This document shows positions 5,250 to 5,869 of a stretch of 5,869 nt of DNA, one piece after another. Position numbers and translations under genes: made by a program. The stretch is from Elusimicrobiota bacterium (GTDB lineage: Bacteria > Elusimicrobiota > Elusimicrobia > UBA1565 > UBA9628): NCBI GenBank assembly GCA_028869495.1, contig JAGWRY010000312.1:1-5869 (forward strand), written 5' to 3'. The first letter of the stretch is position 1. Every line of letters begins with the position of its first letter. The notes under the pieces were generated by a model. That model saw nothing but the letters and a program-made list of their open reading frames with translations. It was not told where the DNA came from and ran no database searches.

Positions 5250-5869
5250 AATACTGGGTCTATAAGGACGCGCGCATCCTCGGGCCGTACGAGCGCGAGG
5301 ACCTGTCCGGCCTGCCCGGCGTCGACGCGGCGACCCTGGTCTGCGCCGGCGAGTCGGCCTCTCCCGGAGAGGGGGACTGGCGGCCTGCCGGCGACGTCGC
5401 CGAACTCTCGGGCCTGTCCGCCTCGCGCGGCCTGTCCTGGTCGCCCGAGGAGCCGCCGTCGACCTTCGGCCTGCTCGACAAGCTCCAGATCGACGCGGCG
5501 GGCCTCGTCGGCGACGACGACTTCCCCGGAGCCGCCGAGGCGCTGTTCCAGGACGCCGACCTGCGCCGCTCGTTCGACGACCTGCTGTCCCCGCGCCCGA
5601 GCGTCGACGAATCGGCCCTGAAGCGCGCGCGCGACCAGATCTCGGAGCTGACGGTCCAGCTCGAGATGCTCTACAAGCGCGTCGCCGAGCTCGAGTCCTC
5701 CCAGACGCATCTGGTCCATCGCCTGGCCGAGAAGGAGCTGCTGCTGCGCCGCCAGCCGCCGCCCCCGCCGCCGCCGACGCTGGAGGCGCTCCTCGGGGAG
5801 GCTCCGCCGCCGGCCGCGCCTGCGCCGAGCCCCGCGGAGCCGTCCGTCCCGCCCGCGCCCGCCTTCGAG
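5246..5869 (+). CDS. GYF-like/coiled-coil/Pro-rich protein (5' part)
   Basis: The reading frame is open for 208 codons to the window edge, so the C-terminus is missing. Residues 1-54 (MKYWVYKDARILGPYEREDL...LVCAGE...GDWRPAGDVAEL) look like the GYF_2/DUF4339 domain: an aromatic strand, a GPY turn and a closing W-R-P-A element, a fold usually linked to protein-protein contacts. Residues about 55-123 are a Leu/Asp/Ser-rich linker. Residues 125-170 form a likely coiled coil (heptad-like leucines, Glu/Arg-rich). It is followed by seven prolines at 171-177 and an Ala/Pro-rich tail. There is no signal peptide or membrane segment in this part. GTG at 5246 is chosen because the domain begins immediately, no earlier in-frame start is nearby, and it overlaps the leader ORF stop. 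No clear Shine-Dalgarno is present. I infer a cytoplasmic scaffold or adaptor; function unknown. Confidence 0.8.
   Translation, partial: MKYWVYKDARILGPYEREDLSGLPGVDAATLVCAGESASPGEGDWRPAGDVAELSGLSASRGLSWSPEEPPSTFGLLDKLQIDAAGLVGDDDFPGAAEALFQDADLRRSFDDLLSPRPSVDESALKRARDQISELTVQLEMLYKRVAELESSQTHLVHRLAEKELLLRRQPPPPPPPTLEALLGEAPPPAAPAPSPAEPSVPPAPAFE

Noticed and set aside
5120..5719. Minus-strand 199-codon frame over the last gene
   Set aside because: The + frame has a good promoter, a GYF-like domain and a coiled coil. The minus frame is Arg/Gly-rich shadow sequence.

Overview
This is a high-GC bacterial chromosome segment carrying a housekeeping gene cluster, all on the + strand: nadK (NAD kinase), recN (SMC-like DNA repair ATPase), gltX (glutamyl-tRNA synthetase), a DksA/TraR-family protein whose zinc finger has lost most of its cysteines, and the 5' part of a GYF-like/coiled-coil/proline-rich protein that runs off the right edge. 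Codons end almost always in G or C, and all four complete genes stop with TGA. The organism is a GC-rich bacterium. The style of the GYF-like protein and the promoters loosely suggests an uncultured phylum such as Elusimicrobiota, but that is a weak impression; 16S or marker-gene placement would be needed.

Layout. Bases 1-130 look coding by base composition, but I could not assign a gene. An extended -10 promoter (TGCTATAAT) sits just before nadK. nadK, recN and gltX probably form one transcript: no promoter is visible between them, and the recN stop and gltX start overlap as ATGA. The nadK-recN gap (about 346 bp) is filled by two neighbouring palindromic elements in opposite orientation, A (1088-1221) and B (1242-1381). 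Each is closed by a perfect 26-27 bp inverted repeat. The arm sequences differ between A and B, but the two share a 29-bp core next to one arm. After gltX, a short gap holds a hairpin and a probable promoter for the DksA-like gene. A second good promoter (TTGAAT, 17 nt, TATCCT) lies before the GYF-like gene. Its predicted transcription start falls almost on the ATG of a 12-residue leader ORF, whose TGA overlaps the GTG start of the main gene inside a strong hairpin.

How the genes relate. They serve separate core functions (NADP supply, recombinational repair, Glu-tRNA charging, probable RNA polymerase control) and do not form a dedicated pathway. I see no defence system, mobile-element gene, CRISPR array, tRNA or rRNA. 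The less ordinary content is the pair of structured repeats, the degenerate zinc finger with a histone-like basic tail, and the leader ORF/hairpin arrangement before the last gene.
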